A stretch of DNA of 64,000 bases. It comes from JAJPHF01 sp035293805. Lineage in GTDB: Bacteria > Chloroflexota > UBA6077 > JAJPHF01. The position numbers and the translations under genes are program-made. Within the stretch, counting starts at the first letter, position 1; each line of letters begins with the position of its first letter. The stretch covers positions 8,852 through 72,851 of the forward strand of contig DATGMD010000036.1 of the NCBI GenBank assembly GCA_035293805.1, written 5' to 3'. Below, one piece after another: positions 46,713 through 53,555 of this stretch. A model generated the notes under the pieces. It made no database searches and had not been told where the DNA came from. It saw nothing but the letters and a program-made list of their open reading frames with translations.

Positions 46713-46744
46713 AGCCGCACGCCGCATCCGGAGAGGAGGCGCGC

Positions 46745-47134
46745 ATGAGTCAGCAGCGGTCGCTCGAGCAGGAGCGCGCCGGGCGGGCCTGGGAGTGCGT
46801 GCAGCAGGTCCAGGTCAATGGGAAGCACTATGCCGAAGACTACCGGCGGCTGGCGCGCGGCGCGCCGGCCGAAATCCAGGCGAACGGGCTCGGGCAGACA
46901 TTGGCCTTCTGGCGGGCGAAGGGCACTGCCGCGCACGGCAAGCTTCTGAACGACGTTGCCACCGCGTTGCGCGCTCGGTCGCTCGGAGGCGAAGGGCAGG
47001 ACGTCGTGCGGTGGATCGCGCAAACCGCGACCACCGACGACTACCGGCGGGCGACGGTGGAGGCGATGGCGTTCCTGGGCTGGGTGAAGCGCTTCGCCGA
47101 AGCAGACTTACTGGGCGGGGGAAACGGCAGATGA
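46745..47134 (+). CDS. cmr5: CRISPR type III-B small subunit Cmr5
   Basis: 129 residues, predicted all-helical, the small subunit that lines the target strand (Cas11-like role). RSLEQERAGRAWECVQQVQV, then LGQTLAFWRAKGTAAHGKLL and AMAFLGWVKRFAEADLL match Cmr5. The ATG at 46745 has GGAGAGGAGG upstream; a GTG at 46709 overlapping the cmr4 stop is also possible and would add 12 residues. It overlaps cmr6 by 4 bp (ATGA). Confidence 0.9.
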   Translation: MSQQRSLEQERAGRAWECVQQVQVNGKHYAEDYRRLARGAPAEIQANGLGQTLAFWRAKGTAAHGKLLNDVATALRARSLGGEGQDVVRWIAQTATTDDYRRATVEAMAFLGWVKRFAEADLLGGGNGR

Positions 47135-48471
47135 GAGAGCCCCTTGGGCGGCGCCCGCCGGGGCGCCCGCCGGCCGGCCCCGAGGGCGGCGCGCCCCGCG
47201 GCCCCGGCCCCGCGTACTCGCTCCCGATTCCTCGGGCGAGCGCCGAAGCGTGGGAACGGCACCGGGACGTATCGCCACAGAACCCGGGACTGGTTTTCAC
47301 GCGCTTTGCCCCGGACTGGGGCATACCGTCCCGCCCGCGGCCGGGAGAGCCCACGGCGAAGCAGCGCGGGCTGGAGACAGTGGTGGAGGCGGGCCAGCGG
47401 GGCGACGTACGGCTGCTCGTGGCCTGGAACCGGCGCTGGGAGGCGGCGGCCGCGGCAATCGGCGCCGAGCCCTTCGGCCTGGCGACCGAGTGGCGGCTGA
47501 TCACGGGGCTCGGGCAGAGTGGGCCGCTGGAGGTGGGCTTCACCTTCCATCGCTACGGCTTCCCCATGCTGCCTGCCAGCAGTGTGAAGGGCCTGGCGCG
47601 CGCGGCCGGCCGGCTCGCCGTAGCAGAGCGACTCGACGCCGCGGATCTCACGCGACTGGACGAGGCGCTGAGCGCGCCGGACGACGCGGAGTTCCGGCGC
47701 CGCTTGCAGGTATGTGGGGCCGGGGCCGAGGCGGCGATGATGCTGGCCGCGGCCTTCCGCGCCATTTTCGGCACGCAGGCAGCAGCAGGACGCGCCGTGT
47801 TCCTGGACGCGATTCCTCGCGCCGTTCCTGGCCCGCCGCCGCGCCTTGAGCTGGACATCATGAATCCGCACTATCCCGAGCATTATGGCGCTGGGGCGCA
47901 CCGACGCCCGCCGACGGACGATCAGAACCCGCGGCCCGTGTACTTCCTCGCCGTCGCGGCGGGCACGGCGTTTCGCTTCGCGGTGGGCTGGCGCGGCCCT
48001 CTCGACGCCGCGAGCCGCGAGCTGCGCGACCAGGCGCGGGCCTGGCTGGCGGATGGCCTGATGGCGCTCGGGGCGGGCGCGAAGACGAGCGCCGGGTATG
48101 GGTACTTCATCACGGGGCCGGGGGACGCGCCGCTCGCCCCTGCCGGCTCTGCCCGGGAAGTGGGCCACGAGCGACCCGGCGCGCCGGCAGGCACCACGAC
48201 CGCGGCCATCGCCGCGCGTCCCGAGTTGCCGGCACGGCCGGCCGAGCCTGCGCCACCACCCGCGCCGCCACCCCCGCTAACTGTAACCCGCTATGGCGTC
48301 ATCAGGGATATTGATTCGGCGAAGACGAAGCGCGGCCACGTCGAAGACGACGAGACGCACGTCGTGTACCGGTTCAATACGGCGGTCATTCGGGGCAACT
48401 TCCCGCCGCGCCGGGCGCGTGTGCGGTTCGACTTGCAGGGCGACGAGGTCGTTCTGATTAGCAGACTGTGA
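47131..48471 (+). CDS. cmr6: Cmr6 with C-terminal cold-shock-like extension
   Basis: 446 residues. Residues about 100-340 are the Cas7-group RAMP Cmr6: WRLITGLGQSGPLEVGFTFH, then GFPMLPASSVKGLARAAGRL, LDIMNPHYPEHY and GLMALGAGAKTSAGYGYFI. Typical Cmr6 ends about there. Here a Pro/Ala linker (residues about 350-385) leads to a 60-residue domain, RYGVIRDIDSAKTKRGHVED through RARVRFDLQGDEVV, with the pattern of a small OB-fold (cold-shock/S1-like). This could add an RNA-binding module to the 3' end of the complex. The start overlaps cmr5 by 4 bp. Confidence 0.88.
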   Translation: MREPLGRRPPGRPPAGPEGGAPRGPGPAYSLPIPRASAEAWERHRDVSPQNPGLVFTRFAPDWGIPSRPRPGEPTAKQRGLETVVEAGQRGDVRLLVAWNRRWEAAAAAIGAEPFGLATEWRLITGLGQSGPLEVGFTFHRYGFPMLPASSVKGLARAAGRLAVAERLDAADLTRLDEALSAPDDAEFRRRLQVCGAGAEAAMMLAAAFRAIFGTQAAAGRAVFLDAIPRAVPGPPPRLELDIMNPHYPEHYGAGAHRRPPTDDQNPRPVYFLAVAAGTAFRFAVGWRGPLDAASRELRDQARAWLADGLMALGAGAKTSAGYGYFITGPGDAPLAPAGSAREVGHERPGAPAGTTTAAIAARPELPARPAEPAPPPAPPPPLTVTRYGVIRDIDSAKTKRGHVEDDETHVVYRFNTAVIRGNFPPRRARVRFDLQGDEVVLISRL

Positions 48472-48527
48472 AACGAGCGGCGCGGCTCCGGGACTCGGCG
48501 GTAGGCGAAGTGGCAGGAGTGCGGAGA

Positions 48528-49775
48528 ATGCGGGCGGTCAGCTTCCTCGGGCTAAGCGACTATAGCGAAGCCTGCTACGTGTTTGATGGACGCGAGTGCC
48601 GCACGGCGTATTTCCCGGTCGCGGTGTGCGAGCTATTTGGGGCGCGCGAGCTGCGCCTGTTGATGACGGCCGCGGCGCGGGCAAAACACTTCGCTGGGCT
48701 GCAGGCGGACCTGGCCGCGCGCGGGCTCAGCGATATAGTGCGCGCAGTGGAGATTCCCGAGGGCAAGAGCGAGGCAGAGATCTGGGAGCTGTTCGACGCG
48801 CTGACAGGCGCGCTGCCGTCGTCGCCTGACGACGGGGTGCTGCTAGACGTCACGTTCGGTTACCGCTCGCTGCCAGTATTGGCGGTCATCGCGGCCGCCT
48901 ACCTCCAGGTAGCGCGGGGTGTGCATATCGACAAGCTCGTGTACGGCGCCTGGGAGAGCCGGGACGAGCAAGGGCGAACGCCAGTGTTTGACCTGTCGCC
49001 CTTTCTGACCCTGCTGCGCTGGACTACCGCCACCGAGCAGTTCCTGCGCACGGGGGAGGCGAAGCCGCTGACCCAAGCGCTGGAGGCGGCCCACAATCTC
49101 CCTCATCGGGCCACGCCTTCTGCTAGTGACTTGCCCCGACAATTGAAGAACGTCGCAGGGGCGTTGGGCGAAGTCTCTCAGGCCATGCAGCTTGCCCGCC
49201 CCCACGCCATGATGGAGGCCGCGGCGACGCTCGCCCGTCGGTTGGAGACGGCAGACAGCGAGGCCACGCGCTGGGCCAAGCCGTTCGCGGTCCTGCTCGA
49301 CCGCGTGCGCGCGGACTACGCGCCGCTGGCGTTGAGCGATCCACTCTCCGATGCCCGGCGCGATCTGGATGTGCAGCGCCGTCTGCTGGATTGGTACGTG
49401 GAGCGGGGGCGCGCGGTTGAGGCAATCTTGCTGGCGCGAGAGTACGTCATCTCGAGCTTTATCCTTCAGCACGGCTGGGATGTGATCGCCGACCGCGACC
49501 ATGCAGAAAAGCTGCTCAGTGAGGCGGCAGCGGCCAAGCGGACGAAGCAAACCGCAGGGGAGACGGCAGCGGGTCACGGGGCCGTGCAGGTCGACGACTC
49601 CTGGGCGCAACTGTGGAACCAGATCGGCGATCTGCGCAATGACGTGGCGCACTGCGGGATGCGTCGCTCGCCCCGACCGGTGCGCAGCATTCTCGGCGAC
49701 GTGGCGAAGCTCCCGGCACAGCTTGCCAGCTTGATCACGCCGCCCATGTCAGGCGCGGGAGGCGTGCGCCGGTGA
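48528..49775 (+). CDS. CARF-HEPN ribonuclease of the Csx1/Csx2 (TM1812) family
   Basis: 415 residues. The N-terminal CARF domain begins MRAVSFLGLSDYSEACYVFD and continues with AVCELFGARELRLLMTAAAR and, near residue 107, DVTFGYRSLPVLAVIAAAYL. In the TM1812/Csx2 family this position is usually DxTHGFR; the His is replaced by Phe here. The C-terminal HEPN domain has the R-x4-H motif RNDVAH (Arg370, His375), so RNase activity is expected. The protein should bind the cyclic oligoadenylate made by Cas10 and degrade RNA non-specifically. The start at 48528 has GGAG; a GTG at 48468 gives a non-conserved extension. Confidence 0.87.
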   Translation: MRAVSFLGLSDYSEACYVFDGRECRTAYFPVAVCELFGARELRLLMTAAARAKHFAGLQADLAARGLSDIVRAVEIPEGKSEAEIWELFDALTGALPSSPDDGVLLDVTFGYRSLPVLAVIAAAYLQVARGVHIDKLVYGAWESRDEQGRTPVFDLSPFLTLLRWTTATEQFLRTGEAKPLTQALEAAHNLPHRATPSASDLPRQLKNVAGALGEVSQAMQLARPHAMMEAAATLARRLETADSEATRWAKPFAVLLDRVRADYAPLALSDPLSDARRDLDVQRRLLDWYVERGRAVEAILLAREYVISSFILQHGWDVIADRDHAEKLLSEAAAAKRTKQTAGETAAGHGAVQVDDSWAQLWNQIGDLRNDVAHCGMRRSPRPVRSILGDVAKLPAQLASLITPPMSGAGGVRR

Positions 49776-50155
49776 TCGTACTGAACTTCGCGCACCCGCT
49801 GACGGCGCGGCAGCAGAGTGAGATCGCGGCGCTGCTCGGGGAGGCGGTCGAGCGCGTGGTCGAGGTGGCGAGCCAGGTGGACGTGCAGCAGCCGCTGGCG
49901 CCCCAGGCGGCGGCGCTGGCAGACGCCTGCGGCCTGTCGGCAGCGGAGTGGCAGACGCTGCCACTGCTCGTCAATCCGCCGTCGCTGAATTTTCTGGCCC
50001 TCGCGCTCCTGGCGGAGCTGCACGGGCGGTGCGGCTACTTCCCGGCGCACCTGCGGCTGCGCCCGGTGCAGCGGGCCAGCCCGCCACGGTACGAGGTGGC
50101 CGAGGTGCTCGACTTGCAGCCAATCCGTGACGGGGCTCGGCAACGGCGAGGCTGA
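49772..50155 (+). CDS. csx15: Csx15-like type III accessory protein
   Basis: 127 residues from a GTG that overlaps the previous stop by 4 bp. It begins MIVLNFAHPLTARQQSEIAA and contains EVASQVDVQQPLAPQ, PLLVNPPSLNFLALALLAEL and HGRCGYFPAHLRLR, the layout of the Csx15 family. Csx15 and related small families are associated with type III loci and have been proposed as binders or degraders of cyclic oligoadenylate (ring-nuclease or sponge function). Coupling to the CARF-HEPN effector fits a role in turning the signal off. The functional statement is from family knowledge, not from visible catalytic residues. Confidence 0.72.
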   Translation: MIVLNFAHPLTARQQSEIAALLGEAVERVVEVASQVDVQQPLAPQAAALADACGLSAAEWQTLPLLVNPPSLNFLALALLAELHGRCGYFPAHLRLRPVQRASPPRYEVAEVLDLQPIRDGARQRRG

Positions 50156-50186
50156 GCGGCGACCAGGTTACCGGGAGGGAGCGGCT

Positions 50187-51239
50187 ATGTTTGACCTCGC
50201 CGTCCACCTGCTGCGCTTCCGCGCGGAGGTGACGAGCCCGCTGCGGCTGCCGCCTGCCGCCGGCGCGGCGCTGCGCGGGGCGTTATTCGCGGCGCTGCGG
50301 CAGCAGTTCTGCCTGGCCGCCGGCGGCACGGACTGCGGCCGGCCCGCCGTGGCGGCGAGCTGTCCCGTGTGCTTCCTACTGGCGCCGGTCGAGGCGGGCA
50401 ATCTCCGCGGCCAGGACGTGCCGCGCCCATACGTCCTGCGCGTGCCGCCCAAGGGGCCGCTGGCCTATGCGCCCGGCCAGACCTTCGAGTTCGGGCTCGC
50501 CACCTTCGGGCGGGCGCTGGGCACGTTCCCCTACGCGCTGCTCGGCGTGCAGGCCATGGGGGAGCGCGGGCTGGGCGCGGGGCGCGGCGGCAGCTTCCGG
50601 CTGACCGAGGTATGGGCCGAGAACCCGCTCGCCGGCCGCCAGGAGCGCATCTACCGCGCGCCCGACCGCCAGGTGCGCACCCCCGCGCTGCCGATCGACG
50701 CCGCGCAAGTGGCCGCCGAGGCCACGGCGCTGGCGGCCCAGTTATCAGCGGTCAGCAGTCAGCCGTCAGCCGCGAGCGGGGCGCGGCAAGCGGCGCCCCT
50801 ACAGGCCAGTCCCCACTCAGCACTCAGCACTCAGCACTCAGCACTTCGCTTGTCGCTGCGGAGCCCGACGCGCCTCATCGAGGCCGGACGGCTGGTGAAG
50901 CCCGACAGTTTCCAGCTACGGACGCTCCTCGCGCGGCTGCTGGAGCGGCTGGACGCGCTCGGCGCGCGCTACGGCGCCGGCCCCACGGGCGCCGACCCGG
51001 CGGCGCTGCTGCGGCAAGCGGAGGCGGTGCGCATCGTCGAGCGCCGGCTCGCCTGGCGCGACCTCTTCCGGGCGTCCGGTCGCCATGGGCGCATGCTGCC
51101 GATGGGCGGGCTGGTCGGCGAGGTCGTGCTAGAGGGCGACCTGGCGCCGCTGCTGCCCTGGCTCGTATGGGGCACGCTCGTCCACGTCGGCAAAGACGCG
51201 GCCATGGGCAATGGCGCTATCGCCCTCGCCGCCCTGTGA
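50187..51239 (+). CDS. cas6: Cas6 pre-crRNA endoribonuclease
   Basis: 350 residues (GGGAGGG upstream of the ATG at 50187). The first RAMP domain has RFRAEVTSPLRLPPAAGAAL RG-type features, followed by CPVCFLLAP and GPLAYAPGQTFEFGLATFGR. The second domain ends PWLVWGTLVHVGKDAAMGNG, the glycine-rich loop typical of Cas6. Between the two domains (residues about 185-220) lies a low-complexity insertion encoded by reiterated TCAGC and CTCAGCACT units. As the only Cas6 in the window it should process the array for both the type III and type I effectors. Confidence 0.85.
   Translation: MFDLAVHLLRFRAEVTSPLRLPPAAGAALRGALFAALRQQFCLAAGGTDCGRPAVAASCPVCFLLAPVEAGNLRGQDVPRPYVLRVPPKGPLAYAPGQTFEFGLATFGRALGTFPYALLGVQAMGERGLGAGRGGSFRLTEVWAENPLAGRQERIYRAPDRQVRTPALPIDAAQVAAEATALAAQLSAVSSQPSAASGARQAAPLQASPHSALSTQHSALRLSLRSPTRLIEAGRLVKPDSFQLRTLLARLLERLDALGARYGAGPTGADPAALLRQAEAVRIVERRLAWRDLFRASGRHGRMLPMGGLVGEVVLEGDLAPLLPWLVWGTLVHVGKDAAMGNGAIALAAL
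50741..50846 (+). repeat. Low-complexity TCAGC/CTCAGCACT repeat inside cas6
   Basis: The first half repeats variants of GTCAGCAGTCAGCCGTCAGC, the second half repeats CTCAGCACT four times. Its base content differs from the surrounding cas6 codons, and it translates in frame to Ser/Ala/Gln-rich sequence in the linker between the RAMP domains. Elements of this kind are usually intergenic, so this looks like an in-frame insertion. Confidence 0.75.
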
Positions 51240-51245
51240 GCCGCC

Positions 51246-51272
51246 TGTCGAACTTTTCCTGCGGGCGCGGAA
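51246..51272 (+). promoter_or_regulatory. 27-bp island motif, copy 2 (before small protein A and cas1)
   Basis: TGTCGAACTT at 51246-51255 and GGGCGCGGAA at 51263-51272, 47 bp before the ATG of the small zinc-finger-like gene. It sits in the only gap of the cmr-cas6-cas1 series, where a new transcript would need a promoter. Confidence 0.55.
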
Positions 51273-51319
51273 TGGTCATCGAGGCCACGCCGCAGGCCGC
51301 GGCCGGCGAGGAGGACGAG

Positions 51320-51523
51320 ATGGCTACCCGCGCCCCGCTCCCGCGCATGACGCTCGCGCTCCGCTGTGAGGAGTGCGGCGTCGAGGTCGAGGCGTTCGAC
51401 GCCAACGTGCAGCGCCTGGCGTCCGAGGTATCGCGCGCCCGGCGCGACCACGCGCGGCTGCAGCACGGCTGGCAGCCGGCGTTCGCCGCACCGGCGGCCG
51501 AGGCGACGCCCGATGCGCGCTGA
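51320..51523 (+). CDS. Small CRISPR-linked zinc-finger-like protein A
   Basis: 67 residues with a strong GGCGAGGAGG site before the ATG at 51320. The core has LALRCEECGVEVEAFDANVQ followed by RLASEVSRARRDHARLQHGW: a CxxC pair, a predicted helix and an HxxxxH pair, a plausible CCHH zinc-binding fold. It is paralogous to the 52-residue protein at 53226 (shared AN..RLA.....ARR.HA...H.WQ). It overlaps cas1 by 11 bp and so is almost certainly translated with it. I do not recognise a named Cas family. An ATG at 51272 would lengthen it by 16 residues. Confidence 0.7.
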   Translation: MATRAPLPRMTLALRCEECGVEVEAFDANVQRLASEVSRARRDHARLQHGWQPAFAAPAAEATPDAR

Positions 51524-52658
51524 GCCGGGCCCCGAGCCCGCCGCCGAGCCGGCCGAGGCCGACGCCGAGCCGGCCGAGCGGGCGGAGCCGCCCCGACAGC
51601 GTGCCCGCATGGCGACCATCGAGGAGGCCGGCACGCTGCCCGACGGCTGCCTGCTGGTGGACGAGTACGGCAGCTTCGTCGGCAAGCACGGCGAGCGGCT
51701 GCGCATCCTGGTGAAGGGCGAGCCGGTGCTCGAGCGCCCGCTGCTGGGCCTGGAGCACGTGCTCGTGCTGGCGGGCGGCGTGGCGCTGAGCGCCGACGCG
51801 ATCCGCGAGTGCGCCGAGCGCGGCGTGCCGATCAGCCTCGTCTCGCGCAGCGGCAAGCCGTACGCCAAGCTCGTCGCGCCCGAGCTGACCGGCACCGTGC
51901 AGACCCGCCGCCACCAATTGCTGGCCTACCTCGACGCGCGGGGCGTGCACCTGGCGAAGGCATTCGCGGGCGGCAAGCTCCGCAACCAGGCGGCGCTGCT
52001 CAAGTACATGGCGAAGTACCGGCAGCAGGTCGACCTCGCCACGTACGAGCTGGCGCGCGAGGCCGCGTTCCGCTGCGAGCATCTGGCGCGGCGGGTGGAC
52101 GAGCTGGCGGGCGACGCCGTCGACGCCGTGCGCGTCGAGCTGATGAACCTGGAGGCGCAGGGCGCGAAGCACTACTGGGAGGCGGCGCGGGCGCTCGTGC
52201 GGCCCGACATCGAGTGGCCGCGGCGCGACACGCGCGGTGCCACCGACCTGGTGAACCAGCTCCTGAACTACGGCTACGGCATCCTATACGCGCAGGTCGA
52301 GCGCGCGGTGCTGCTCGCGGGGCTGGACCCCTACGCCGGCTACCTGCACGAGGACCGGCCGGGCAAGCCCAGCCTGGTGCTCGACCTAATCGAGGAGTTC
52401 CGGCAGATGGTAGTAGACCGCTGCGTGTTCGCGCTGCTCAACCAGCGCGTGCCGGTGGCGCAGGACGCGGCGGGCCGCCTGGACGACGCCACGCGCACGC
52501 TGGTGGCGCGGCGGGTGAACGAGCGGCTGGAGAGCGACGAGCCGTACGCGGGCCGCCGCCTGCGCCTGCGCAGCATCGTGCAGAGCCAGGCCCGCCACCT
52601 CGCCACCTACGTTCGGGGCGACGGCCCACCGTATGTCCCCTGGCTCGGGCGCTGGTAA
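51513..52658 (+). CDS. cas1: Cas1 integrase with acidic N-terminal extension
   Basis: 381 residues. Cas1 with Cas2 inserts new spacers. The N-terminal beta-domain starts near ATIEEAGTLPDGCLLVDEYG, and the helical catalytic domain has VELMNLEAQGAKHYWEAARA (catalytic Glu), GYLHEDRPGKPSLVLDLIEE (His and Asp) and VNERLESDEPYAGRRLRLRS. The first 32 residues are a Glu/Ala/Pro-rich extension that overlaps the small gene upstream; a start at 51609 would remove it and also give a normal-length Cas1. GAGGCG lies before the ATG at 51513, so the longer form is preferred. Confidence 0.93.
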   Translation: MRAEPGPEPAAEPAEADAEPAERAEPPRQRARMATIEEAGTLPDGCLLVDEYGSFVGKHGERLRILVKGEPVLERPLLGLEHVLVLAGGVALSADAIRECAERGVPISLVSRSGKPYAKLVAPELTGTVQTRRHQLLAYLDARGVHLAKAFAGGKLRNQAALLKYMAKYRQQVDLATYELAREAAFRCEHLARRVDELAGDAVDAVRVELMNLEAQGAKHYWEAARALVRPDIEWPRRDTRGATDLVNQLLNYGYGILYAQVERAVLLAGLDPYAGYLHEDRPGKPSLVLDLIEEFRQMVVDRCVFALLNQRVPVAQDAAGRLDDATRTLVARRVNERLESDEPYAGRRLRLRSIVQSQARHLATYVRGDGPPYVPWLGRW

Positions 52659-52686
52659 GCCAGTGGCGACTCAGTCCAGCGCACTA

Positions 52687-52794
52687 GCCCTAGCATCCCC
52701 TGATCGGATCGTAGGGTTGAAGTTAGCCACGGAAGCCGCTGCCAACTCTGCTCGCGATGGTTTCAGTATCCTCAACGGATCGTGTGAACAAGGT
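52687..52794 (-). CRISPR. Degenerate two-repeat CRISPR remnant, inverted relative to the main array
   Basis: Positions 52687-52723 match the reverse complement of the main 37-bp repeat at about 28 of the last 32 positions, including CATCCCCTG and GGATCGTAGGGTTGA. A second remnant at about 52760-52794 begins exactly GTTTCAGTATCC and keeps CGGATCGT with a small deletion. They are 36 nt apart, the size of a normal spacer. Differences are mostly C to T or G to A transitions, consistent with decay. It begins 28 bp after the cas1 stop. Confidence 0.75.
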
Positions 52795-53225
52795 AAGGGT
52801 CCGCGTGGTCGCCCGGACGAGCTACAGAGCCGGCATCAAACTCACCGGTTGGCAGTTCTATCGAGCTGGCAATTCATCCCCATCTGGAGCAAGTTGCCAG
52901 CTCGTCCTATTGACGCCTTGCCCCGACAGGATTATTCTAGACTCACGGTGTTCTACTCTCCATCCCAGGAGGTGGCCGAATAGCCAATCAGTCCCTGCTC
53001 GAACTAGCTTCACTGAGTCTGTCGCATCCCAACAAGCAAGAACCGCGGGGAGTACCTGGCCGGGCAACCCCACGGTCCTGCGATCAGCCGCACTACCGCC
53101 GCGCTGAGGAGTTGCCCGCAGCGTCTGGGGTTTCGTGCGCCTATCAACAGGGTACGCGAACCCCCGGCGCTACGCAAGGCGCTCCGGAACGGGCGGTGGG
53201 CTAGAACCCGTAGGAGGGGTAACCC
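52795..53225. other. Region after the CRISPR remnant, no intact gene
   Basis: About 430 bp, less GC-rich than the surroundings. There may be further, much more eroded repeats (for example around 52830 and 52870, where TCATCCCC-like fragments occur), but similarity is too weak to call. No frame with a good start is present. GTAGGAGGGGTAACCC at the right edge is the ribosome-binding region of the small gene at 53226. Confidence 0.45.
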
Positions 53226-53384
53226 ATGCGCCGCCAACCTATGCCCCCGAGCACCGTGGACCTGTACTGCGATGCGTGCGCGAGCTACTACGCGAAGCTG
53301 TCGGCGAACACGAAGCGGCTTGCCACAGCCATCTGTGCGGCCCGCCGGCAGCACGCGATCTTCGTTCATCGCTGGCAGGCGTAG
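53226..53384 (+). CDS. Small CRISPR-linked zinc-finger-like protein B
   Basis: 52 residues with a strong GTAGGAGGGG site. The core reads TVDLYCDACASYYAKLSANT then KRLATAICAARRQHAIFVHR and WQA. The CxxC pair, the AN..RLA helix, ARR.HA and the H-x4-H-x-WQ ending align without gaps to protein A at 51320. It lies between the CRISPR remnant and cas3, 18 bp before a hairpin. A second copy of such a short protein in the same island argues that it is a real, functional gene. No family name is known to me. Confidence 0.68.
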   Translation: MRRQPMPPSTVDLYCDACASYYAKLSANTKRLATAICAARRQHAIFVHRWQA

Positions 53385-53401
53385 TCCGGCAGTACTCTGG
53401 C

Positions 53402-53433
53402 GGGCCGGGTCAGGTGACAGTCTGACCCGGCCC
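53402..53433 (+). terminator. 12-bp perfect stem hairpin after small protein B
   Basis: GGGCCGGGTCAG at 53402-53413 pairs fully with 53422-53433 across an 8-nt loop. It begins 18 bp after the small gene stop and precedes the cas3 motif, so it probably ends the small-gene transcript. There is no T-run; the adjacent sequence is CCCGCCC. Confidence 0.55.
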
Positions 53434-53485
53434 CGCCCTAGTCGCCACAGTTCGTGGTGTCCGCGCGCGCTCATCCGCGGCGAGC

Positions 53486-53512
53486 TGTCGAACTCCTAGC
53501 CCGGTAGCGGAA
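53486..53512 (+). promoter_or_regulatory. 27-bp island motif, copy 3 (before cas3)
   Basis: TGTCGAACTC at 53486-53495 and GTAGCGGAA at the end (53504-53512), 43 bp before the cas3 ATG. The centre is more diverged than in the other copies, but the length and both ends are kept. Confidence 0.5.
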
Positions 53513-53555
53513 CACGATATGGAACTGCCCGGCGACGCCGGCGGAGGTCAGTATA

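Noticed and set aside
52820..52990. Additional eroded repeats after the two clear remnants.
   Set aside because: Similarity is about half of positions, not distinguishable from chance by eye.
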